From positions 1 through 35,496 of IMG/VR virus record IMGVR_UViG_3300006921_000060: 35,496 nt of DNA; one strand, given 5' to 3'. The notes under the pieces are model-generated. The model was not told the origin of the DNA and did no database searches. It saw only the letters and a list, made by a program, of their open reading frames with translations. This DNA comes from a virus. Both the position numbers and the translations under genes were made by a program. This document shows, piece after piece, positions 8,517-15,995 of this stretch; position 1 is the first letter of the stretch; each line of letters starts with the position of its first letter.

Positions 8517-9037
8517 TGATTAAATTAAAAAAATTAATGACAGAATCCGTTTGGAACAGAAAGTTTGGTGAACCATTACCTACACTTGAAGATACAATGA
8601 AAGCTCATCAAAAGAAAACCATTACGGAAGGAACTCGATGGTTGGTAGGTATCGAACAACCTAATGGTAAGATTACATCCACTTACGGACATTACGATGG
8701 TTATCCTGAATGGGCAGGTAAACATTTAAAAAAGTTTTATAACAATCCTATGAAAGCAAAAGAATTATTGAAACTCGGTAGAGCAGGAATTTCCACAATC
8801 GGTAAGAAAATAAAAGGTAGTAAAGACCATTCATTTCAAAAACCTGATAAAGATGTAACTGTATTTTATGGTAGAGACAGAGGTGAAAAGGGAAACATGA
8901 CGAGTAATTGGGGTAATAGAGACAAGGTAAAATTTGATAGTGGTGAGGAATACGCTTACATTTATAACCTCAAAGAAAAACAATGGTATTATAAATCACG
9001 ATACTCTAATCCACAAGATTGGACAAAGTTAAAATAA
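8516..9037 (+). CDS. Putative internal head protein, paralogous leader to the 5201 gene
   Basis: 173 residues, start MIKLKKLMTE then SVWNRKFGEPLPTLEDTMK. The first 30 residues align with the protein at 5201, while the rest does not. A second xIxE site, TITE followed by Gly, ends at residue 38, so both paralogous leaders could be removed as pieces of about 40 residues. The mature part (GTRWLVGIEQPNGKITSTYG onward) is a compact beta-rich domain ending in YIYNLKEKQWYYKSRYSNPQ. No known function recognised. It overlaps the previous stop (TAATG), with AGGAAAAG upstream. Confidence 0.8.
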   Translation: MIKLKKLMTESVWNRKFGEPLPTLEDTMKAHQKKTITEGTRWLVGIEQPNGKITSTYGHYDGYPEWAGKHLKKFYNNPMKAKELLKLGRAGISTIGKKIKGSKDHSFQKPDKDVTVFYGRDRGEKGNMTSNWGNRDKVKFDSGEEYAYIYNLKEKQWYYKSRYSNPQDWTKLK

Positions 9038-9040
9038 TAT

Positions 9041-9742
9041 ATGTTAAAACTTAAAGATTTACTAAACGAGAAAAAAGACCACGAAGGCTCCATGGCTAAA
9101 TCTCAACTTGAGAGAAGTCAAAAATACGCTATGATGATTTATAAAATCATTCAAAATGTTGATAAGGATGGTGATGGTGAGGTTGAATTTCCAGCTTGGG
9201 TACAATCAAAGTTAACTAAGTCTATGGATTATTTACAATCTGTATATAATTACTTAGATGGTAAAGATGGATTAGATGATAAGTTTCAAGATGAAGCCTC
9301 AACAACAGCCTATGTACCAGGATATCAAACACCACTAGCTTTTAAAAAATCTACAAAAGATGCTCTTGATTGGGACGATGAAGATGATGATGATGAAATA
9401 TTAGGTGGATTAAAAGATGTTAGGGGTAAAAGAGTAAAAAGATTTGGTGAGGATATGGATTATGTTCCACCTAAGTATAGTAATCCAGAAGCTAAATTAC
9501 ACATGGATGCTGATGTCAAAAAGATGTCACAACATTTAGGTAAAGCATCACAGCAAGTAATAAAGATTATGATGGATGGTGTAAAGAGTGGTAAGTATGA
9601 TGCATTAGACATCATAAGAGGTATTGAAACTGGTAATTGGAACAGAACTCATGAGGGAGAAAGACCTTTTATAAAAATGTTATGGAGAAAAGTTCGTAAG
9701 GGATTCAGAAGATATATGCCGAAAGGAAAATTAAGAAAGTAG
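9041..9742 (+). CDS. Leader-bearing protein with AWVQSK domain and EF-hand-like loop
   Basis: 233 residues, start MLKLKDLLNE then KKDHEGSM. A helical module follows (MAKSQLERSQKYAMMIYKII and EFPAWVQSKLTKSMDYLQSV), a family often seen in phage structural regions. Residues 41-50, DKDGDGEVEF, read as an EF-hand-like loop, but position 12 is Ala rather than Asp/Glu, so calcium binding is doubtful. A run of acidic residues (DWDDEDDDDE) follows, then a basic C-terminus (WRKVRKGFRRYMPKGKLRK). The gene starts 3 bp after its upstream neighbour. Head packaging is inferred from the leader. Confidence 0.8.
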   Translation: MLKLKDLLNEKKDHEGSMAKSQLERSQKYAMMIYKIIQNVDKDGDGEVEFPAWVQSKLTKSMDYLQSVYNYLDGKDGLDDKFQDEASTTAYVPGYQTPLAFKKSTKDALDWDDEDDDDEILGGLKDVRGKRVKRFGEDMDYVPPKYSNPEAKLHMDADVKKMSQHLGKASQQVIKIMMDGVKSGKYDALDIIRGIETGNWNRTHEGERPFIKMLWRKVRKGFRRYMPKGKLRK

Positions 9743-9751
9743 ATATTTATA
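9743..9751 (+). promoter_or_regulatory. Candidate late promoter motif ATATTTATA
   Basis: ATATTTATA lies inside the palindrome AGATATTTATATCT, directly after the stop of the 9041 gene and 19 bp before the ATG at 9771. It is the only copy inside the accessory head-protein cassette. Confidence 0.45.
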
Positions 9752-9770
9752 TCTAATTAGGAGAGACAAA

Positions 9771-10862
9771 ATGTCAAAAAAATTAAAAGATTTATTAAGT
9801 GAAGATATCACAACTATGGGTGGTGTGGTTTCAAGACCAGCATTCAGCAACTTAGATATGGGTTTTAGAACTCAAAAGTCTACTAAGTTGACTAACATTG
9901 TTGAGGATATGTATGGTGATTCAAAACCTAAAATCAATGTAAAGGAATTTGTACAAGAAATTGGACAATATAATTCCTATGGTAATGAAATTTATCGTGA
10001 GGGTAATTTAAAAGAATTAGCTTCTAAACTTTCAAAACTTGCTGAAACAGCAAAACAACACACATTACAAGAAACTGAAGATTGGTTCGATAAGATTACC
10101 GTAAATCGTAATATGAAAGAATTAACTGGTCTCTCTTCACAATTTAAAAAAGTAGCTTCTGAAGCACAATCTCTCCAAGAAAGAATGTCTACTTTATATG
10201 AGGACATGGGACACATTCTTGGTCGTTATTACGAAATAAATGGTGGAGAAGTTCAAAGTGATGAAGTAAGAGAAGAATTTAATGGTATGGTTCGTGAAGG
10301 TGAGTATGAAGAATTCTTTCAAGCAGCCATGAAAAAATTTGGTATATCTTCACCTGATGAGTTGGACGATGATAAGAAAAAAGAATTTTTTAATTATGTA
10401 GATAATAACTATTCCGCTAAAAATGAGGGTGAAGCAGAAAATAAGAAAGCCCAAATGTTAAGAAAGCAATTAGAACCATTAAGATTGAAGATAGCACAAA
10501 TAGAAAATGAACCAGGAGCAGGTGGAAATGCATATGCAGCAACAGGTTTAAGAAGGAAGAGGGACAAGATTAAACAGCAAATTAGACAACTCACAGGCAA
10601 AGAAGGAGTTACTGAAGCAAATTATAGTTTTGCTGGTAAGAAGTATAAGAAAAAATCAGATGCACCTATAAGTGACCCTTTACCTGATAGAAGTACTAAA
10701 TCTTCTCCATTAGACAAACAGATATTCGCTCTAAATAAAAAATCAAAAGCAATATCAGATAAAGCAGAAAAGGCATCAGGAAAGATGAGGGATACATTAC
10801 TCAAGCAGAGACACGCAATTCAAAAAAGATTAGATATGTTAAGAAAAAAACGAGGTTTCTAA
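9771..10862 (+). CDS. Helical head-region protein with capsid-targeting-like leader
   Basis: 363 residues, start MSKKLKDLLSE followed by DITTMGG, so the shared leader ends at E11. The middle is helical and acidic, with coiled-coil-like stretches (LKELASKLSKLAETAKQ, SQFKKVASEAQSLQERM) and the segment FFQAAMKKFGISSPDELDDD. A second (V)xE site, GVTE followed by Ala, ends at residue 282. Beyond it lies an 81-residue strongly basic tail (KKYKKK to KRLDMLRKKRGF) that could be released as a DNA-binding peptide. Function unrecognised; a prohead core or internal protein is plausible. AGGAGAG precedes the ATG. Confidence 0.8.
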   Translation: MSKKLKDLLSEDITTMGGVVSRPAFSNLDMGFRTQKSTKLTNIVEDMYGDSKPKINVKEFVQEIGQYNSYGNEIYREGNLKELASKLSKLAETAKQHTLQETEDWFDKITVNRNMKELTGLSSQFKKVASEAQSLQERMSTLYEDMGHILGRYYEINGGEVQSDEVREEFNGMVREGEYEEFFQAAMKKFGISSPDELDDDKKKEFFNYVDNNYSAKNEGEAENKKAQMLRKQLEPLRLKIAQIENEPGAGGNAYAATGLRRKRDKIKQQIRQLTGKEGVTEANYSFAGKKYKKKSDAPISDPLPDRSTKSSPLDKQIFALNKKSKAISDKAEKASGKMRDTLLKQRHAIQKRLDMLRKKRGF

Positions 10863-10896
10863 AACAACAAGGTAGATAAAAGACAAAGAGGTTTTT

Positions 10897-11154
10897 ATGT
10901 TAGAAGTAAAAGTTCGTAAGAACAATGTAGAACACGCACTACGAATATTAAAGCGTAAAGTAAAAGATAGTGGTTTGATGTTAGAATTAAGAGAAAGAGA
11001 ATTCTACACAAAACCATCGGTTAAAAATAGAGAAAAAAGAAAACTAGCCAAAGTTAGAAATTGGATAAGACAAAGGGAAAGAAATCCTGATTGGTGTGGA
11101 GAACCACCTACACAATCACTAAAGGAAAAATATAAATTTTCTAAACAAAAATAA
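10897..11154 (+). CDS. rpsU: Small ribosomal subunit protein bS21, phage-encoded
   Basis: 85 residues. The bS21 signature is clear: VRKNNVEHALRILKRKVKDS followed by ELREREFYTKPSVKNREKRK, aligning with bacterial [20 protein letters not shown] and EVRRREFYEKPTTERKRAK. bS21 sits near the 3' end of 16S rRNA on the 30S platform and affects translation initiation. The C-terminal 30 residues (NWIRQRERNPDWCGEP onward) differ from bacterial bS21. bS21 genes are known from several marine phages, where the product is thought to enter host ribosomes. The gene lies between head-cassette genes and the scaffold gene, so it is probably expressed late. The start follows AAAGAGG. Confidence 0.92.
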   Translation: MLEVKVRKNNVEHALRILKRKVKDSGLMLELREREFYTKPSVKNREKRKLAKVRNWIRQRERNPDWCGEPPTQSLKEKYKFSKQK

Positions 11155-11166
11155 CCGATTTTTCAA

Positions 11167-11284
11167 CTTGTATATACTTATATACACAAGAATATGTCAT
11201 TAATTCTATATGACATACCGATGATAATGTAATCACATTATAGTTCCCAATAACTATACTAAATCCGTTGAGTTTATGCTCAAC
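11167..11284 (+). promoter_or_regulatory. Array of five inverted repeats upstream of the scaffold gene
   Basis: The 150-bp gap between bS21 and scaffold holds successive stem-loops. They are 11167-11176/11181-11190 (10 bp, one mismatch, 4-nt loop), 11193-11200/11210-11217 (8 bp), 11224-11230/11235-11241 (7 bp, loop AATC), 11239-11245/11252-11258 (7 bp, overlapping the former by 3 bp, so partly exclusive), and GTTGAG/CTCAAC at 11267-11272/11279-11284. The last is 6 bp before the AAAGGAGA ribosome site. There is no U-run. Likely a structured 5' leader or protein-binding operator; function unknown. Confidence 0.7.
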
Positions 11285-11304
11285 AATCTCAAAGGAGATC
11301 AATA

Positions 11305-12549
11305 ATGGATGACCTTTTAAAAGACGCTATAGCTGATGCTAAAGCTGTCCGTGAAACGGCACTTGCTAACGCTAAATTAGCTCTCGAAGAAGCATTCACT
11401 CCACGCATTCAATCTATGTTATCTCAGAAGATACAATCTGAAATTGAAGATGAAGATGAAGTTGCTGATGAAGTAGCTGACGAAGTCGAAGATGCAGACG
11501 AAGGTGAGCATGAAGATGCACCTGAAGCAGAAGCACCTGAGGCACCTGAAGTTGCTGTAGAACCTGAAGAAGGTGAAGAAGTAGCTGATATCGCTGACGA
11601 AATCGAAGATGAAGACGAAATGCACCATGAAGTCGAAGACGAAGACGAAGGATACGATGAATCCAAAGTAATCGAAATCGATGGTGTTAAGTACGCTCCA
11701 GTAGTATCTGAAGAGGAAGAAGACGAAGATGAAGGAATGCATGAAGGTGAACACGGAGAAGAAGACGAGGACGAAGGATATTCTGAAGACCTTGACTTAG
11801 AAGCTGTGTTAGCTGAGTTGGAAGGTGAAACTGTAACCGAAGAAGAAGATGAAGATGAAATCGCAGAAGGCGACGACAAAGAAGATGAAGATGAAATAAG
11901 TGAAAACGATGTCTCATCTGAAATCGGTGCAGCTGACAACAAGTTAAAACCTGAAGCTGGTGATTCAACTAAGATTGGACAAGGTCCTGAAGGTGAAGGT
12001 TCTGATAAACCTGCCGGTAAGGAAGATGAAAATTCAGAAATAGTAGACGATTTGAAAGAAGATGTTGAAGTTTCTGAAGACATTGACCTTGAAGAAGTAT
12101 TGAAAGCACTTACAGAAGAAGAAGATGCTGATGAAGAAGAAGAAAAAGAAGACGCTTCTGAAGCTATCAATACTCTTAAGTCCGACTTAGAAGAGCACAG
12201 AAATGTAGTGAAATACCTGCGTGGAAAGTTGAATGAAGTTAATCTTCTCAACGCTAAACTTTTGTTTACTAACAAACTATTCCGTAATTTCGGTTTAAAT
12301 AATGAACAGAAGTTAAAAGTTGTGGAGACTTTCGACAGAGCAACAAACCTAAGAGAAGTCAAGTTGGTATTTTCAACTTTGGCCGAATCTTTTGGTAACA
12401 AAGTGGCAAGTAAGCCAAGTAAACCAATTAAAGAATCAAAGGGTTCAAGTTCAAAACCTGTAGCTTCAACTAAACCAAAAACTGAAGAAGTAATTTCTGA
12501 AGGATTTGATTTAAAAGAACGCTTTCAGAAACTTGCCAAGATTCTTTAA
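11305..12549 (+). CDS. gp22: Prohead scaffold core protein, gp22-like
   Basis: Major scaffold around which the capsid shell assembles; removed by the prohead protease. 414 residues. Very acidic, low-complexity middle (residues about 45-290, runs of Glu/Asp/Ala). The helical C-terminal region, EVNLLNAKLLFTNKLFRNFG then NNEQKLKVVETFDRATNLRE, is the recognisable gp22 signature. The N-terminus is a helix (LLKDAIADAKAVRETALANA). T4 gp22 is about 269 residues, so the acidic insert is long. AAAGGAGATC gives a very strong ribosome site after a structured leader, consistent with high expression. It lies 33 bp before the major capsid gene. Confidence 0.92.
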   Translation: MDDLLKDAIADAKAVRETALANAKLALEEAFTPRIQSMLSQKIQSEIEDEDEVADEVADEVEDADEGEHEDAPEAEAPEAPEVAVEPEEGEEVADIADEIEDEDEMHHEVEDEDEGYDESKVIEIDGVKYAPVVSEEEEDEDEGMHEGEHGEEDEDEGYSEDLDLEAVLAELEGETVTEEEDEDEIAEGDDKEDEDEISENDVSSEIGAADNKLKPEAGDSTKIGQGPEGEGSDKPAGKEDENSEIVDDLKEDVEVSEDIDLEEVLKALTEEEDADEEEEKEDASEAINTLKSDLEEHRNVVKYLRGKLNEVNLLNAKLLFTNKLFRNFGLNNEQKLKVVETFDRATNLREVKLVFSTLAESFGNKVASKPSKPIKESKGSSSKPVASTKPKTEEVISEGFDLKERFQKLAKIL

Positions 12550-12582
12550 TCAATCTTAAACAACTTAAATTGGAGAACTAAA

Positions 12583-14214
12583 ATGAGTTCATTTGGAAAA
12601 ATTGAAAAACTCATGGATTCTTACGATCCTGTTCGTTCTCGTTTGGCAGAAACTCAAAAGTTAGTAGAAAAGTGGGAACCCACTGGACTTCTTGAAGGTA
12701 TTGAGGATAATAACAAGCAACACGGTATGGCCGTACTTCTTGAAAACCAAGCCCGTCAGTTAATTGATGAATCATCAAAAACTGGTGGTAGTGGTTCAGA
12801 AGAATGGAGTGGTGTTGCATTACCATTGGTTCGTAGAATCTTTGGTGAGTTAGCAGCTCAAGACTTTGTTAGTGTTCAACCTATGAACCTACCAAGTGGT
12901 CTAATTTTCTATCTTGACTTCAAGTATGGAACTGCACAAACAGCGAACCATAATAAAGGTGAACATATACATGGTAACACCTCAGCTTCAAGTGATGCTA
13001 GCGGTGGTTTATATGGTGCTGGTAAATTCGGATACTCTATCAATGATAATGTATCTAGCACTATTGTAAACTCAAACATCACAGAAGCATCTGCTTCTTG
13101 GAAAGAAGTAGAATTCGAACCAGACCTATCTGCATCTATTGCTACTACAGCAGCAGACCAGATAATCAAACTGACTGTCACAAGGTCTAATTTCATAGCA
13201 GCTGCACCTAATGCAGATTTGAACGGAATTAGAGCTTTCGAAGTTAGTGGTTCTGATATCTCAGCTCACTATCCTGCTTACTCTTATTTCGACGCAGACA
13301 ATGTGTATTTCTATGTGAAAGCCACAGATGGTCGTATGGACGCAGCTGGAATTGGTGTGAAATATCACAAGCAACCTACTGAAGCTGTCAGAGGTGATTT
13401 CGAACAAAGTACATTTACAACACCTGCACCAAATAGTGCTGATGATGTGGATATTCCTGAAATCGATATCGCACTTAGACAGATTTCTATTGTTGCGAAA
13501 ACTCGTAAACTTAAAGCAGTATGGACTCCTGAGTTAGCTCAAGACCTTAACGCTTACCACTCTGTTGACGCAGAAGCTGAATTGACTTCTATGTTAAGTG
13601 AGTACATCTCAATGGAAATTGATTTGGAAATCCTTGACCTATTGAAATCTGAAGCTAACGCTAAGACTGAGTACTGGTCAGCAAAGGTTGGATACGAGTA
13701 TGATTCAGTAACTTCCTTATTCTCTGAAGTTTCTGGTAATTCAAATGCTTACACAAAAGGAACTTGGTTCCAAACACTTGGAAACAAACTACAAGCTGTA
13801 AGTAACGCGATACATCAGAAGACTCTAAGAGGTGGTGCTAATTTCATTGTTGTTTCACCTGAAACTGCAACTGTAATTGAATCCATACCTGGATACGCTG
13901 CTGATACTGATGGTAACGCAACCAACACATCATACGCAATGGGTGTACAGAAAGTTGGAGCATTGAATAACAGATATACGGTTTATAAGAACCCTTATAT
14001 GTTAGAAAATGATATCCTACTTGGTTTCCGTGGAAGTAACTTCCTCGAAACTGGAGCAGTATACGCACCGTATGTTCCGTTAATCATGACTCCTCTTGTT
14101 TACGATCCTGTTAATTTCACTCCTCGTAAGGGTGTAATGACAAGATACGCGAAGAAGATGGTAAGACCTGAATTCTACGGAAAAGTTGTTGTCGCAGACA
14201 TCAACATGGTTTAA
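12583..14214 (+). CDS. gp23: Major capsid protein, gp23-like
   Basis: Forms the hexamers of the head shell. 543 residues against 521 in T4 gp23. The order of features matches: a removable N-terminal region, then VALPLVRRIFGELAAQDFVS and QPMNLPSGLIFYLDFKYG (T4 has VRRAIPNLIAFDICGVQPMN). Downstream motifs include LKAVWTPELAQDLNAYHSVD, FIVVSPETATVIESIPGYAA and PRKGVMTRYAKKMVRPEFYG. A likely maturation site is LIDE followed by SSKTGG, ending at residue 63, close to the T4 cut after residue 65. This calibrates the local protease as a (L/I)xE cutter. TTGGAGA precedes the ATG, and a strong terminator follows. Confidence 0.96.
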   Translation: MSSFGKIEKLMDSYDPVRSRLAETQKLVEKWEPTGLLEGIEDNNKQHGMAVLLENQARQLIDESSKTGGSGSEEWSGVALPLVRRIFGELAAQDFVSVQPMNLPSGLIFYLDFKYGTAQTANHNKGEHIHGNTSASSDASGGLYGAGKFGYSINDNVSSTIVNSNITEASASWKEVEFEPDLSASIATTAADQIIKLTVTRSNFIAAAPNADLNGIRAFEVSGSDISAHYPAYSYFDADNVYFYVKATDGRMDAAGIGVKYHKQPTEAVRGDFEQSTFTTPAPNSADDVDIPEIDIALRQISIVAKTRKLKAVWTPELAQDLNAYHSVDAEAELTSMLSEYISMEIDLEILDLLKSEANAKTEYWSAKVGYEYDSVTSLFSEVSGNSNAYTKGTWFQTLGNKLQAVSNAIHQKTLRGGANFIVVSPETATVIESIPGYAADTDGNATNTSYAMGVQKVGALNNRYTVYKNPYMLENDILLGFRGSNFLETGAVYAPYVPLIMTPLVYDPVNFTPRKGVMTRYAKKMVRPEFYGKVVVADINMV

Positions 14215-14252
14215 TTGAGTTTACGAACTTAATTTAACTGATCTTACATTAG

Positions 14253-14280
14253 AGGGGGAGATTTTTTCTCCCCCTTTTTT
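14253..14280 (+). terminator. Strong intrinsic terminator after the capsid gene
   Basis: GGGGGAGA (14254-14261) pairs perfectly with TCTCCCCC (14267-14274) around five T, with A14253-T75 closing, followed by six T. It ends the scaffold-capsid transcript. Confidence 0.93.
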
Positions 14281-14309
14281 GTGCCCATTAGAGATTTCTT
14301 GTATCTTTG

Positions 14310-14318
14310 ATATTTATA
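14310..14318 (+). promoter_or_regulatory. Candidate late promoter motif ATATTTATA
   Basis: ATATTTATA followed by TTAGAAG lies 30 bp after the capsid terminator and 32 bp before the ATG at 14351, the place where a new transcript for the neck genes is required. Confidence 0.55.
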
Positions 14319-14350
14319 TTAGAAGTAATATATCCAATTAGGAGAATTTT

Positions 14351-15505
14351 ATGGAAGCTATATGGCCAGGAAGTGGTTCAGCAGTAAGTGGAAATACACC
14401 ATTCAATCTTTATGACAATGATACAACATTTCAATCGGATGCACCTAAATTTGCAAGTTGGTGTGCTAAAAGATTGGGTTATCCAATCATGGCAATTGAA
14501 ATGCAGGATTCACAATTTTATGCATGTTTAGAGGAATCGATTAGTGAGTATTCATCTCAAGTAAATTCATTTAATATTAGGGAAAATTTAATCCATCTAC
14601 AAGGTCAACCAACTGGTTCATCTAATGATGTAACACATAAAAGGGTTACATCTAACTTTGGTCGTACTATTCAATTATCTGAACAATATGGTACGGAAGC
14701 AGGTGTTGGTGGTAGTGTTCAGATGAAAAGTGGTTCTGTAGATGTGGTTAGTGGTAAACAAGTTTATGATTTACAAAATTTATGGTCTGAGGTGAGTGAA
14801 AGTGGTAAGAGAATGGAAGTTCGTAGAGTATATTACGAGGCTTCACCAGCAGTTGTAAGATATTTCGACCCATATGCAGGTACTGGAGCAGGAAGTTACA
14901 ATATGTTAGACTCATTTGGTTGGGGAAACATGACTCCAGCTGTTCAATTCATGATGATGCCAATTTACGCAGACCTATTGAGAATTCAGGCAATAGAATT
15001 TAATGACCAAGTTAGAAAATCAGGTCACACCTTTGAATTAGTAAACAATGAAGTAAGAATCTTCCCAAATCCAACAGATAGTTACAAATTATGGTTTCAA
15101 TATTATTTAAAAGAGGACAAAGACACTCCGTTTCAAGATTCAAGTGGTATGGGAATAGGAACCGTATCGGATAGTTCGAATGTTCCTTATCAAAATATGG
15201 AATATAATAATATAAATGATGTTGGTAAACAATGGATTAGGAAATATGGACTTGCTTTATCAAAAGAATTATTAGGAATCATAAGAAGTAAGTATGGTTC
15301 AGTTCCAATACCAAATGCTGAGGTCAATTTAGACGGAGATACATTGAGAAGTGAGGCAAGTGCCGAGAAAGAACAATTAATTTCACAATTAAGGGAAGAT
15401 TTAGAAGCCGCAAGTCGTAAAAACATGATGGAAGCCGATAGTGAAGAATCTACACGACTTCAAGAAAAATTACAAAAAGTCCCCTTACCAATATTCGTAG
15501 GATAA
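14351..15505 (+). CDS. Neck protein, gp13-like
   Basis: 384 residues. The N-terminal third (FASWCAKRLGYPIMAIEMQD then SQFYACLEESISEYSSQVNS and FNIRENLIHLQG) resembles the head-completion/neck proteins annotated as gp13 in T4-like marine phages, from memory. The C-terminus is a charged helix (AEKEQLISQLREDLEAASRK). In T4, gp13 and gp14 close the portal and dock the tail. Here the gene is followed after 4 bp by a gp14-like gene and then a gp15-like gene, which supports the call. AATTAGGAGAATTTT precedes the ATG. The exact equivalence to gp13 is moderate. Confidence 0.7.
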   Translation: MEAIWPGSGSAVSGNTPFNLYDNDTTFQSDAPKFASWCAKRLGYPIMAIEMQDSQFYACLEESISEYSSQVNSFNIRENLIHLQGQPTGSSNDVTHKRVTSNFGRTIQLSEQYGTEAGVGGSVQMKSGSVDVVSGKQVYDLQNLWSEVSESGKRMEVRRVYYEASPAVVRYFDPYAGTGAGSYNMLDSFGWGNMTPAVQFMMMPIYADLLRIQAIEFNDQVRKSGHTFELVNNEVRIFPNPTDSYKLWFQYYLKEDKDTPFQDSSGMGIGTVSDSSNVPYQNMEYNNINDVGKQWIRKYGLALSKELLGIIRSKYGSVPIPNAEVNLDGDTLRSEASAEKEQLISQLREDLEAASRKNMMEADSEESTRLQEKLQKVPLPIFVG

Positions 15506-15509
15506 ATAA

Positions 15510-15995
15510 ATGGCTGGTCGTTTTTTACCCCAAAGAGATAGAAATTTCTTAGAGAGAATCAACAAGGAGTTGGTTGGTGACCTTCGCACTGAAAACGAAG
15601 GAATAATCAATCAAAAAATTGTTATTTATAAGATTTCTGCCTATGATACCTCAACAAATATGTATGGAGAGGCCGTAGGTGGTAAAAACTTCAAACAAGG
15701 AGTACAATTGGCCTGTATTGTTGAAGCAAGTGATTTTGATTACAATACCGATGAATTTGGACCTGATGCACAACAAGATTCTCAATTTCATATACTAAGA
15801 CAGACACTTTTAGACTTAAGTTTGACACCAGAGATTGGTGATATTGTAGAATGGAACTATGGATTTTTTGAAGTCAATGGGGTGTTAGAAAATCAATTGA
15901 TTGGTGGAATGCAAGAGAATAATTGGAGTGTTACATTAAATGCACATTTATCTCGTCAATCATTTACAAATCAAACAAGAATTAGGAGTATTTAG
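15510..15995 (+). CDS. Neck protein, gp14-like
   Basis: 161 residues, shorter than T4 gp14 (256). The segments NMYGEAVGGKNFKQGVQLAC and LTPEIGDIVEWNYGFFEVNG resemble the gp14 pattern of IFGEDIQNKF followed by [20 protein letters not shown]. With gp13 it forms the neck collar to which the finished tail attaches. Its stop overlaps the GTG of the next gene by 1 bp. The family call rests on these two motifs and on the gp13-gp14-gp15 order. Confidence 0.65.
   Translation: MAGRFLPQRDRNFLERINKELVGDLRTENEGIINQKIVIYKISAYDTSTNMYGEAVGGKNFKQGVQLACIVEASDFDYNTDEFGPDAQQDSQFHILRQTLLDLSLTPEIGDIVEWNYGFFEVNGVLENQLIGGMQENNWSVTLNAHLSRQSFTNQTRIRSI

Noticed and set aside
11424-12401. Long open frame on the minus strand opposite the scaffold gene (Ser-rich)
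   Set aside because: It is the antisense of GAA/GAT-rich scaffold codons, giving a low-complexity Ser product, and it has no ribosome site.
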